A stretch of DNA of 22,270 nt from SIG603 sp964369215 (GTDB lineage: Bacteria; Bacillota; Clostridia; Oscillospirales; Acutalibacteraceae): the NCBI GenBank assembly GCA_964369215.1, contig CAYJEZ010000030.1, positions 1 to 22,270 of the forward strand, given 5' to 3'. A program made the translations under genes and the position numbers. Position 1 is the first letter of the stretch; every line of letters begins with the position of its first letter. Positions 8,138 through 14,950 of the stretch are shown here, one piece after another. The notes under the pieces are model-generated. The model saw only the letters and a program-made list of their open reading frames with translations. It did not search any database and had not been told where the DNA came from.

Positions 8138-8178
8138 AAAAGATATGAGAAGCAAATTACTATCTTCTCATATCTTTT
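8138..8178 (-). terminator. Rho-independent terminator of the URO-D-like gene
   Basis: AAAAGATATGAGAAG pairs perfectly (15 bp) with CTTCTCATATCTTTT around an 11-base loop. On the minus strand the stem ends in a run of T. It lies directly after the stop at 8185. Confidence 0.85.
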
Positions 8179-8184
8179 ATAAAA

Positions 8185-9255
8185 TTAAAGTCCAAATAGT
8201 TTTAATGAATTTTCAATATCTTCATTTTCACTAACAGTGTAATTAACATAAACTCCTTTAAGGCCGTTATTCTTTTTAATATCTAGTAGCTGAGGTTTAT
8301 TTGCCCAAGTGTGATATGCTTTTCCTGAGTCAAGAATTTTTGAAATAAGTTCGGGATAGTCGCTAGGTGGGCCGTTTCCGTCTCCTGGAACCCACTGTAT
8401 GCAGTGTAATTTCTCACAAGCAATAAGCTTGTCTAAATGAATTATTTGTCCTTTTCCGTCCAGATGATATATTGAATTATCTACAAAGTTAAATTCATTT
8501 TTAAGGGTAGGTAAAACAAATTTATCAAAATGACCTCCACCAATCATATAAGCAAAGTCGCATTGGTGTATGTAGGTTTTAGTGTCGCAATAAGTAGATG
8601 ACCAACTAGAGTAACCCTTTAAGTCTGAGAACTCTTCAAATAAACAGTCGTAAGCTGCAAACCATGCTTTTTCAATTTGTCCTATTAGCCTTATTACCTC
8701 GTCTTCATTGTCTGCCATTTCGTAAAATAGGCTTTCAGAAGGGAAAAAGGTGCTCAAAACGTCAAGAATTCCTCCAAAGTCAGGAAAACCTATTACTACA
8801 TTTCCATCAGAATACTCTTTAACCTTTTTAATAATGTCAACTGTTCGTCTAAACCAAAAATTATCTTCATCAAATTTTAAGTTAAGTTTTTCAATACTAG
8901 GTATGTCATCCATTGGATGAAACCAAATTCTTCCGTCGTTACAAGTGAGCTTTCCTCCCATATATGCGCCAAGCACACCAGGGCCAGAAAATGCCATGTT
9001 TAAAAATGGGTATGAATCTGCATGAAAATTGGTATGAGATAACTCATACACTGCCCTTTTGGCAAATTGCTCGGCAGAAATATTCGTATCAGCAAAAAGA
9101 GCTTGAGAGATGTTGCGCTTTAGTTCGGGTTCTTCGCTAGAGCTTGTAGGAGTTGTAGCAAAAATAAGTGGTCTGTCTAGTTTGTTTTGCCACCAATCCA
9201 TAGAGTCGTTTTTAATTCTACTCCAACGCTCGTCTGAAAAATTAATTTTTTTCAT
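8185..9255 (-). CDS. Uroporphyrinogen decarboxylase (URO-D)-like protein
   Basis: The 356-residue protein has the layout of the URO-D / methylcobalamin:CoM methyltransferase (MtaA) superfamily of TIM barrels. Visible segments are GFPDFGGILDVL (156-167), a Trp/Ser-rich WSSTYC (218-223), YHLDGKGQIIHLDKL (263-277) and IQWVPGDGNGP (286-296), the last two typical of the C-terminal half of this family. It lacks the N-terminal arginine-rich signature of true HemE and no other haem gene is nearby, so a role in corrinoid-dependent methyl transfer or another small-molecule reaction is more likely than haem synthesis. The substrate is unknown. The ATG at 9255 is a reasonable start, although the nearest ribosome-site-like AAGG is rather far upstream. 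It ends at its own terminator. Confidence 0.75.
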   Translation of the reverse strand: MKKINFSDERWSRIKNDSMDWWQNKLDRPLIFATTPTSSSEEPELKRNISQALFADTNISAEQFAKRAVYELSHTNFHADSYPFLNMAFSGPGVLGAYMGGKLTCNDGRIWFHPMDDIPSIEKLNLKFDEDNFWFRRTVDIIKKVKEYSDGNVVIGFPDFGGILDVLSTFFPSESLFYEMADNEDEVIRLIGQIEKAWFAAYDCLFEEFSDLKGYSSWSSTYCDTKTYIHQCDFAYMIGGGHFDKFVLPTLKNEFNFVDNSIYHLDGKGQIIHLDKLIACEKLHCIQWVPGDGNGPPSDYPELISKILDSGKAYHTWANKPQLLDIKKNNGLKGVYVNYTVSENEDIENSLKLFGL

Positions 9256-9344
9256 AATGGTAACTATACCTTCTTTCTCAATACAATACTAACTCTAATA
9301 ATCGGCTATTTTTTGTTTAGTTATTAATAAGCAAAAAAGCTAAA

Positions 9345-9371
9345 TATAGTAATATAAATTATATTACTATA
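9345..9371. terminator. AT-only perfect palindrome between amidohydrolase and URO-D-like genes
   Basis: TATAGTAATATA and TATATTACTATA form a perfect 12-bp stem around 3 bases. It follows the amidohydrolase stop (9398) on the minus strand, with a T-rich stretch further on. The stem is weak because it is almost all A/T, so it is only a possible terminator and could instead be a regulator site for the next gene. Confidence 0.4.
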
Positions 9372-9397
9372 AACATTTATATTATATTATTGTTAAA

Positions 9398-10189
9398 TTA
9401 ATTTGTCAATAAATAACATGCGTTGTTATAAAATATTTTATCTCTTTGAGCTGAAGTAAAATTGCATTTATCTATTAATTCTATCTCTTTTTCAGCAGTG
9501 CTCCAAGGTGAGTCGGTAGCAAATAAAATTTTGTCTACTCCGTGAGTGTTTACAATTTGAGAAAACATTTGAGGGTTTATAAACTCAGAGGCGAAAGCAG
9601 TGTCAAAATAAACGTTTTTTGAGCCTACTAAATCTTTTAAACACTCCTCGCTCATATCCATGCCTCCCATATGTGCAGCAATAATGGTTAATGTGCTAAA
9701 ACTGCTTGAAATGTTTTTTATAGCTTTTGGTGGGCAGTGAATAAGTTCGGGGGAGTATGGGTCTTTACCTACGTGAAATGCAATGATAAGCCCTAAATCC
9801 TCACAGGTTTTGTAAATTGGGTAAAGTTCTTTACTGTCTGCCATAAAATCTTGGTAGTCAGGGTGTAGCTTTATTCCTTTTAAACCCATTTCTCTAATTC
9901 TTTTTAGCTCTTCAACCGCATTTTCAGAGCGTGGATGTACACTTCCAAAATTAATAATACTGTCGCTTTGGCACTCATATGCAAAGTTGTTAACGGCTGT
10001 TTGTTGGTTTGGGTTTGTGGCTATATGTAAAGCCAATGCACAAGTTATGCCCATTTTATTATTGTGCTCGGTAGCGTCTTCAAGCGTTTCGCTTCTATAA
10101 TATTTTGCACCAGCAATCTCGGTAAGTTTAGAAAAAACTTTGCCTTTTAGCTTATCCGGGAAAAAATGTATGTGTGTATCAAATAACAT
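9398..10189 (-). CDS. Amidohydrolase 2 family metal-dependent hydrolase
   Basis: This is a TIM-barrel hydrolase or decarboxylase of the amidohydrolase superfamily. The metal-binding HxH is at the N terminus (DTHIHFFP, His6/His8), followed by KGIKLHPDY (His109), AFHVGKD (His139), AAHMGG (His173) and the catalytic aspartate in FATDSPW (Asp226). The order and spacing fit the Amidohydro_2 branch, which includes decarboxylases and lactonases; the substrate cannot be told from sequence. The frame opens at a TTG (10198) that is too close to the AAAGGA site, so the ATG at 10189 is chosen. It lies between the ECF S component and the URO-D-like gene on the same strand, each separated by a hairpin. Confidence 0.85.
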   Translation of the reverse strand: MLFDTHIHFFPDKLKGKVFSKLTEIAGAKYYRSETLEDATEHNNKMGITCALALHIATNPNQQTAVNNFAYECQSDSIINFGSVHPRSENAVEELKRIREMGLKGIKLHPDYQDFMADSKELYPIYKTCEDLGLIIAFHVGKDPYSPELIHCPPKAIKNISSSFSTLTIIAAHMGGMDMSEECLKDLVGSKNVYFDTAFASEFINPQMFSQIVNTHGVDKILFATDSPWSTAEKEIELIDKCNFTSAQRDKIFYNNACYLLTN

Positions 10190-10214
10190 ATTTATCAAAT
10201 CCTTTTATTAAAAT

Positions 10215-10248
10215 TAGGTGACTGCACTATAATAAATGCAATCACCTA
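10215..10248 (-). terminator. Terminator after the ECF S component gene
   Basis: TAGGTGACTGCA pairs with TGCAATCACCTA, with one weak pair, around a 10-base loop. On the minus strand AATTTT follows. It lies just after the stop of the ECF gene at 10253. Confidence 0.65.
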
Positions 10249-10252
10249 GAAA

Positions 10253-10870
10253 TTATCTTCTTTTTTCTGAAATTTTTCTTATACCTTTTGATAAAGCAAA
10301 GTTTATAGTTGTTCCGGCTATTGCCTCAACTAAGCCATTAACACCTACAAAAGCTACCAAAAACGCCATCATGCTTGTCGTACCGAAAAGAGGCATTAAC
10401 TCGTTTTGTATATAGTCTGAATTACCAAACAACACAGGCAATAAGCCAACAAAGAAAATCGTGTTAAGAGCAGGCCCTAAAAAGCTCGCTACAGCATAAG
10501 AGCTAATATGTTTTTTATCTACTTTATCGATAAGCTTGAACGCTAAGCCTGTAATATAACCCATTAAAGCTCTAGGAAGCATACAAAGAATAAATGTAAA
10601 CACAGGGTTAATAGCTAATAAAGTGGCTCCAAATGCACTCATTCCGAAGCATTGTATAAAACTTGCAAGACCAAACAATGAACCAAAGAATAAACCATAC
10701 AAAGGCCCTAATAAAATTGCACCTATAGTAACAGGTACGCTGATAAATGTTATTTCTATAACGCCTAGCTTTAAAAAACCTAATGGAGTAAATGCAAATA
10801 TAATAATAATTGCAGATAGCAAGGCTGCTATAGACATATTTTTAATTTTTTGACTTTTATCTAATTGCAT
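10253..10870 (-). CDS. ECF transporter S component (vitamin-binding membrane subunit)
   Basis: A 205-residue, very hydrophobic protein with about six membrane segments, the usual size of an energy-coupling factor substrate-binding subunit. The N-terminal helix has the AALLSA pattern that contacts the EcfT subunit. The next part (PLGFLKLGVIEITFISVPVT, then GAILLGPLYGLFFG) and the later FGATLLAINPVFTFILCMLPR are typical of the S-component family that includes PanT-like proteins. The vitamin is not certain; pantothenate or a related compound is possible. No EcfA or EcfT genes lie in the window, so it probably shares a general ECF module encoded elsewhere. No riboswitch is seen in the 32 bases upstream; it probably belongs to one transcript with the Dabb and TrmH-like genes. 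Confidence 0.85.
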   Translation of the reverse strand: MQLDKSQKIKNMSIAALLSAIIIIFAFTPLGFLKLGVIEITFISVPVTIGAILLGPLYGLFFGSLFGLASFIQCFGMSAFGATLLAINPVFTFILCMLPRALMGYITGLAFKLIDKVDKKHISSYAVASFLGPALNTIFFVGLLPVLFGNSDYIQNELMPLFGTTSMMAFLVAFVGVNGLVEAIAGTTINFALSKGIRKISEKRR

Positions 10871-10902
10871 GAAATTAAATTACCTTTCTTAACAAAATAT
10901 CA

Positions 10903-11196
10903 TTATATAAAACAATCTACTGAAGCAGAGCTGCTAACAACTGAGCGCACATAACCTCTAATTGTCTCGCAGTGATATTTATCAACATGCTCATAGTGGT
11001 GTAAGTCTTCTTTCGAGTCGAGTAGTACTTCAAGCATAACATCATAAGCTCGCTCAATTCTCCCGAAATCTTTATATGCGTTAACTTGTTTTGCAACAGG
11101 CACATTTTCTCTCATTGTTAAAAAATGAGCAATCAGCTTGTCGCAATTCTCCTCTGAATATTCTTTTAATCTAAAAAATACTACATGTTTAACCAT
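10903..11196 (-). CDS. Dabb (stress-responsive dimeric alpha/beta-barrel) protein
   Basis: The product is a 97-residue protein starting MVKHVVFFRLK, the characteristic first strand of the Dabb family, with a histidine in the HVV motif and a later HHYEHVDKYH segment. Family members form small dimeric barrels; in bacteria their roles are mostly unknown. The frame is open further upstream, but the ATG at 11196 has a clear AAAGGAG site 7 bases before it, so that start is preferred. It follows the RNA methyltransferase gene after 43 bases. A short TGCCC/GGGCA hairpin at 11212-11224 lies in this gap without a T run. It precedes the ECF gene by 32 bases. Confidence 0.8.
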   Translation of the reverse strand: MVKHVVFFRLKEYSEENCDKLIAHFLTMRENVPVAKQVNAYKDFGRIERAYDVMLEVLLDSKEDLHHYEHVDKYHCETIRGYVRSVVSSSASVDCFI

Positions 11197-11239
11197 AGTA
11201 ATACTCCTTTCTGCCCTTTGGGCAATAAAATATATTTTA

Positions 11240-11962
11240 CTAAACTCCGTTAATACTGCTAAACACAAATGTACCCAGCGCAACAGAGATAGCTAAATTT
11301 AGCGAATCTACATCATCACTTTGAGGAATAAAAACAGAAGTGTATTTCTCAAAATTATTTGGTAAACCCCTTGCCTCGTTGCCAAAAACTAGTGCATAGT
11401 TATTGGTTTTAGGACAATTATCAAGGCTTAAATTGTTTTTAGAGCTTAACATAAATGGGTAAATGTCTCGGTTGTTACAAAACTCACTCTCATACTCTTC
11501 AAAACTGTTAAAAATACAAATGTTAACTTTAAAAATAGCACCCATAGACGCCCTTATTGTCTTTGGATTGAAAATATCAGCACAAGGAGATATGATAGCT
11601 AAGTTTTTAAAGCCAAAAGCTAGCATTGTTCTAATAATCGTGCCAATATTGCCCATATCAGACGGGTTGTGTAGTACTACATGCGCCTTAGCAGTAGGGT
11701 CGATATTGTCGCTGTATTTGTTAAAAACTCCTGCTGCATAACAAACCTCTTTATCGCTAATTTTAGCAAGTAGTTTTTCATTTACCTCGAAAAAAATATT
11801 TTTTGAGTAGCATAGCTCTTTAAGTTTATCCATATCATTAAACGCTGGGTGAGCTATAACTTTTGTTACCGCCTGAGGTTTGTTTATCAATAACTCAAAA
11901 GTAGGAAAAGCACCTAAGGTGAACGAGTAAATAAAATCTTTTTTGTATTTTTTTATCTGCAA
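11240..11962 (-). CDS. SpoU/TrmH-type (SPOUT) RNA 2'-O-methyltransferase
   Basis: The enzyme should methylate a ribose 2'-OH in rRNA or tRNA using S-adenosylmethionine. All three SPOUT motifs are present: HNPSDMGNIGTIIRT (98-112, catalytic Arg111), VFGNEARGLP (192-201) and SLNLAISVALG (220-230), which form the deep trefoil knot. The N-terminal 95 residues are a separate region, as in RlmB/TrmH-like proteins with a substrate-binding domain. The target base is not determined. The start is a TTG at 11962 with AAAGGGA 8 bases upstream; no ATG is available near it. Its promoter is at 11998-12026, and it leads the likely transcript TrmH-like, Dabb, ECF. Confidence 0.9.
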   Translation of the reverse strand: MQIKKYKKDFIYSFTLGAFPTFELLINKPQAVTKVIAHPAFNDMDKLKELCYSKNIFFEVNEKLLAKISDKEVCYAAGVFNKYSDNIDPTAKAHVVLHNPSDMGNIGTIIRTMLAFGFKNLAIISPCADIFNPKTIRASMGAIFKVNICIFNSFEEYESEFCNNRDIYPFMLSSKNNLSLDNCPKTNNYALVFGNEARGLPNNFEKYTSVFIPQSDDVDSLNLAISVALGTFVFSSINGV

Positions 11963-11997
11963 AGCTTAAATCCCTTTCGCTATTAATTTCAAGCAGT

Positions 11998-12026
11998 ATT
12001 ATATCACTTTTTATCTTTTAATTCAA
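11998..12026 (-). promoter_or_regulatory. Sigma-A type promoter for the TrmH-like gene
   Basis: On the minus strand TTGAAT, 17 bases, then TATAAT with an extended -10 (TGATATAAT). The start codon is about 35 bases downstream. Confidence 0.75.
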
Positions 12027-12084
12027 GCTTATAATTATAAAACTTGTTGACTAATTCACAACTTAGTGTTAATCTAATGTAGAA

Positions 12085-12188
12085 AATAGTAAATAAACTT
12101 GAAAAACTAACAGCCCTCAAGTGTAAAACCACATATATTAAAGCTTTTCCACTTGATTTCTGTAGTGTTTTCTAAGTTGATTTATTAT
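12085..12188. repeat. Short inverted-repeat element (family A, copy 3)
   Basis: About 104 bp with imperfect inverted arms: left AATAGTAAATAAACTTGAAA, right ending in the core TCTGTAGTGTTTTCTAAG. An inner perfect stem TCAAGTG/CACTTGA closes the hairpin. There is no ORF inside, as in a miniature inverted-repeat element. It sits between the TrmH-like promoter and the start of the SGNH hydrolase gene, so it may carry or disturb the promoter of that gene. The remainder of 12027-12243 shows only a weak plus-strand promoter candidate (TTGACT at 12047, 17 bases, TAATCT). Confidence 0.7.
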
Positions 12189-12243
12189 AAATACTAAAAT
12201 TTATTTAAAACGATATTATACGACAAAAATTTACGGAGGTATT

Positions 12244-12879
12244 ATGAACACTTATTTTAAAAAAGGACAAACTGTATTATTTCAAGGAGACAGCGTTACA
12301 GATTGTCAAAGAAATCGAGATGATATTTCAAGCTATGGAAATGGTTATGCATCAAAAATTGTTCAGATATATGAAACTTTATTTCCAGAAAATGAAATAA
12401 AATTTATTAACAAAGGTATATCAGGGAACAGGGTTCGTGACATTTTAGATAGGTACGACAGCGATATAAAAGATGTTGCACCGGATTTTATATCTATTTT
12501 AATAGGTATTAATGACGTTTGGAGAAGGTATGATAGAAACGACCCAACATCAGTAGAAGATTTTTTAAACTCATACGAAACACTACTTAAAAAAATAGTA
12601 TCAGATTTTCCTAATATAAAAATCATGATAATCGAGCCTTTTCTTCTTCATGGTGGAGACGATAAAGACATATGGCATGAAGATTTTGACCCTAAACTTC
12701 AAGTAGTTAGAAAACTTGCAATGCAGTATGCAGATTATTTATTACCTGCAGATGGCATTATGGCTAGAGAAGGATGTAAGTTTGGTCCTGAGGCTTTAGC
12801 GGCAGATGATGTGCACCCTACACAACTTGGGCACAGTATAATTGCTACAGAGTATTTAAAACTATTAGAGATATTGTAA
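12244..12879 (+). CDS. SGNH/GDSL-family hydrolase (esterase or acetylhydrolase)
   Basis: A 211-residue cytoplasmic SGNH hydrolase. The catalytic serine is Ser17 in block I (FQGDSVTD), block II is NKGISGNRV (about 56-64) with the oxyanion glycine, block III is GINDVW with Asn90, and block V is DDVHPTQLGH with Asp188 and His191 completing the triad. The form FQGDSxT and the size match the small esterases that act on acetylated or acylated carbohydrates (the acetylxylan / rhamnogalacturonan acetylesterase-like branch). There is no signal peptide, so it would act on imported oligosaccharides or other small esters. Ribosome site GGAGG lies just before the ATG. Confidence 0.9.
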   Translation: MNTYFKKGQTVLFQGDSVTDCQRNRDDISSYGNGYASKIVQIYETLFPENEIKFINKGISGNRVRDILDRYDSDIKDVAPDFISILIGINDVWRRYDRNDPTSVEDFLNSYETLLKKIVSDFPNIKIMIIEPFLLHGGDDKDIWHEDFDPKLQVVRKLAMQYADYLLPADGIMAREGCKFGPEALAADDVHPTQLGHSIIATEYLKLLEIL

Positions 12880-12917
12880 ATTTTTTTATACTAATGTATT
12901 ACAATTTTAATAAACAG

Positions 12918-12946
12918 TTGACTAAGAGTTGTTTTAATTGTAGAAT
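12918..12946 (+). promoter_or_regulatory. Promoter ahead of the binding-protein lipoprotein gene
   Basis: TTGACT, 17 bases, then TAGAAT. It points at the lipoprotein gene starting at 13049. The downstream hairpin (12944-12978) overlaps the -10 and the expected start of the RNA. Confidence 0.6.
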
Positions 12947-12978
12947 AGATGGTAGTGTTTTTAACACTACCATCTATT
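12944..12978. terminator. Perfect 16-bp hairpin: terminator and/or operator
   Basis: AATAGATGGTAGTGTT and AACACTACCATCTATT are perfect inverted copies around TTT. It lies 65 bases after the hydrolase stop, so it can end that transcript, although the following T run is short (TTT). It also overlaps the -10 of the promoter at 12918-12946, where a repressor would bind. Confidence 0.6.
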
Positions 12979-13048
12979 TGGATGTGATTTAGCACAAAAC
13001 TATATATGTTAAGATTATTCTTAAAAATTGTAAAATCGGAGAATGAAT

Positions 13049-14380
13049 ATGTTTTATAAAAAATTGCTTATTACACTTAGTTTGCTTGTTCTTATTATAG
13101 GGCTTGTCTCTTGTAGCGACCCTGTAGATATAGACAACCGCGATGGAGAAGAGCCTGAAGGTCAAGATTTTCCTGTTATTGTAAACAATATAACAATACC
13201 GTCAAGGCCACAAAATGTTGCAGTGTTGTCACCTTCAATAGCTGATATAATTATTGCCCTTGACTACGAGGCTTCGTTGGCTTTGGCTTCGGAAGACTGT
13301 GTGCAAAATGAGCTTGTAGACCTGAAAAAAGTTAGTGTTGATGACTACCAAGCTTTTACAACTGCTGAAATTGACTTAATTATTACAGATAGCATAGATT
13401 TAGTACATAAAGACACTTTTACTCAAATGAGTATTCCTGTTGTAATTATTGAAGATGCAGTGGATAGAACAGATTTTGATAGAATGTACTCTCAAGTGGG
13501 CTCTATTTTAATGGGTGCTAACACTGGACTTAATGAAGGTGTTGATGAGGCTAGAAGCATTTACTCAGTTTTAGATGATATAGAAAGACTAATACCTGAG
13601 ACAGAAACAATAGTTACTGGTGCATTTTTACTAGATACCACATCGGCTGCAATAACCGGTGACACTGTTGGAGACGATGTAATGACAGCAGCGGGAATTA
13701 CCAACATTTTTAAGGGTTCGCTCGATCGCTCTTTTACTATGGAAGAGCTTAATATCGCAGACCCACAGTATCTTTTTTGTTTAGAGGGTATGAAGTCTGA
13801 GATTATGAGTTCTACAAAATTTGCAAATTTAAGTGCGGTTAGGTCAGGCAATGTTTTTGAGTTGCCAGAGTCAAATATTCTATGGTATGGTAGAAGCCTT
13901 ATTATAGGTGCATCTACTATGGCTGGTATAGTTTACCCAGAGCTTTTAGAGTCTCAAGACTTAGACCCTGATGCCCCTGAGGGAATGGAGCTAGAGGAAG
14001 AATCTTCTATAGCACCTTCTCCGTCACCTACTCCTACACCTACTACAACTGAAAGCAGCACAGAAGCGACTGAAGACGAAGATACCACAACCCAGAGTTC
14101 GGCAGATACAGTGGTAGAAGAGTTGCCTGAGCATGAGGACTCAGGTGAATATAGATGGTTGCGTTTTGAAGACCAAGGCGAAGAAGTTTTAGCTATGCAA
14201 AATAGACTTAAAGAGCTAGGGTATTTAACCGTAGAGTTTAACGGGTATTATGGAGAAAATACGATTGCGGCTATAAGCTTGTTCCAAGAAAATACAGGGC
14301 TTGATGTAACAGGAGAGGCTGAACCGAACACACTTGCTTATCTTTTTGACGAAAACGCAGTTGCTTATGTATCTGGTTGA
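13049..14380 (+). CDS. Lipoprotein with BtuF/FecB-like binding fold and C-terminal peptidoglycan-binding domain
   Basis: A signal peptide ends in lipobox LVSC (Cys22). Residues 41-300 look like the helical-backbone periplasmic binding fold used for vitamin B12, haem or siderophores (PSRPQNVAVLSPSIADII, then the paired sites IDLIITDS and SIPVVIIED, and later ADPQYLFCLEG). A Pro/Thr/Glu-rich linker (301-368, PSPSPTPTPT) follows. Residues 375-435 are a PG_binding_1-type domain (EEVLAMQNRLKELGYL, then YYGENTIAAISLFQ). The lipid and the peptidoglycan-binding domain would hold it between membrane and wall. No permease or ATPase gene is adjacent, so it may be a sensor, scavenger or wall-assembly factor rather than a transport partner. 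An in-frame ATG at 13043 almost touches the CGGAGA site; 13049 is better spaced. Confidence 0.8.
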   Translation: MFYKKLLITLSLLVLIIGLVSCSDPVDIDNRDGEEPEGQDFPVIVNNITIPSRPQNVAVLSPSIADIIIALDYEASLALASEDCVQNELVDLKKVSVDDYQAFTTAEIDLIITDSIDLVHKDTFTQMSIPVVIIEDAVDRTDFDRMYSQVGSILMGANTGLNEGVDEARSIYSVLDDIERLIPETETIVTGAFLLDTTSAAITGDTVGDDVMTAAGITNIFKGSLDRSFTMEELNIADPQYLFCLEGMKSEIMSSTKFANLSAVRSGNVFELPESNILWYGRSLIIGASTMAGIVYPELLESQDLDPDAPEGMELEEESSIAPSPSPTPTPTTTESSTEATEDEDTTTQSSADTVVEELPEHEDSGEYRWLRFEDQGEEVLAMQNRLKELGYLTVEFNGYYGENTIAAISLFQENTGLDVTGEAEPNTLAYLFDENAVAYVSG

Positions 14381-14420
14381 TACTAAAAAATAGTATAAAT
14401 AAAATAGTAACCTATTTTAT

Positions 14421-14452
14421 AGGGGATAGCTTAAGCTATTCCCTGTTTTTTT
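14421..14452 (+). terminator. Rho-independent terminator of the lipoprotein gene
   Basis: AGGGGATAGC TTAA GCTATTCCCT, a 10-bp stem with one G-T pair, followed by a run of seven T. It lies 40 bases after the stop codon. Confidence 0.9.
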
Positions 14453-14475
14453 GTGCAAATTTTCTTGTTTATTAA

Positions 14476-14762
14476 CTATAATAGTAAATATACAAGAAAA
14501 ACTAACACAAATTAAGCAAAAAAAACGCATATATATGGGGTTGTCGCGTTATTGTAATAATGCACAAAAACCCTCTCCGTCTTCTTAATCGAAGACACCT
14601 CTCCCAAAGGGAGAGGCATATTTTAGTTTCTCCGTTTGGGAGAGGTGTCACCGCAGTGACAGATAGGGTTGTTTATTTTAACGAATAAATTCGTTAATGC
14701 GACAACCCCTTTAGCTTTTTCACTTAATTTCTGTAGTGTTTTCTAAGTTTATTAACTATATG
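14476..14762. repeat. Family A inverted-repeat element (copy 4) with a second palindromic element inside
   Basis: The left arm (AATAGTAAATATACAAGAAA, then AACTAACACAAATTAAG) and the right arm (CTTAATTTCTGTAGTG, then TTTTCTAAG) match the arms of the element at 12085-12188. Between them lies a separate palindromic block (14537-14709). The 14-base sequence GTTTATTAACTATA occurs at both outer edges in the same orientation (14467-14480 and 14747-14760), like a target duplication. No ORF is seen. Confidence 0.65.
14537..14709. repeat. Nested palindromic element with multiple hairpins
   Basis: The outer ends GGGGTTGTCGC and GCGACAACCCC are perfect inverted copies. Inside are a perfect 15-bp pair GACACCTCTCCCAAA (14594-14608) / TTTGGGAGAGGTGTC (14635-14649) and small hairpins GTCTTC/GAAGAC, CCTCTCCC/GGGAGAGG and GTCAC/GTGAC. 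It is more GC-rich than its surroundings. Similar CTCTCCC palindromes are familiar from many gut Clostridia. There is no coding capacity. Confidence 0.75.
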
Positions 14763-14779
14763 TAATATTTTAAAGGTCA

Positions 14780-14809
14780 TTGAAAGTCAGTAGCGCCCTA
14801 TGTTATAGT
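14780..14809 (+). promoter_or_regulatory. Orphan promoter candidate
   Basis: TTGAAA, 18 bases, TATAGT, followed directly by GTATAAT. No ORF begins downstream; a palindrome with T runs lies at 14880-14899. It could drive a short non-coding RNA or read towards the prophage. Confidence 0.4.
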
Positions 14810-14879
14810 GTATAATATAATAGAACCAAAAAATAAAACACTTTATAATCTAGATTGAAAAGATTGCATTATTTTTTTT

Positions 14880-14899
14880 AGCCTAACCTAGGTTAGGCT
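14880..14899 (+). terminator. Perfect 20-bp palindrome, possible terminator
   Basis: AGCCTAACCTAGGTTAGGCT is fully self-complementary, preceded by eight T and followed by TTGTTAAGTTTTTT. It could end transcription from the promoter at 14780. With no spacer between the arms, the RNA loop would have to open the central pairs. Confidence 0.5.
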
Positions 14900-14950
14900 T
14901 TGTTAAGTTTTTTAATGAGGTGTTTATGTTTTAATTGGTTTTATATTATA

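Noticed and set aside
11197..11283. Longer N terminus for the Dabb protein
   Set aside because: The family begins at MVKHVVFF and a strong AAAGGAG lies directly before that ATG; the extension would also overlap the end of the RNA methyltransferase gene.
13561..13851. Minus-strand frame inside the binding-fold lipoprotein gene
   Set aside because: Antisense shadow; the plus-strand protein has a full domain structure here.
14571..14670. Repeated CTCTCCC motifs as a possible CRISPR
   Set aside because: The repeats are inverted, not direct, and there are no regular spacers or cas genes; it is a palindromic element.
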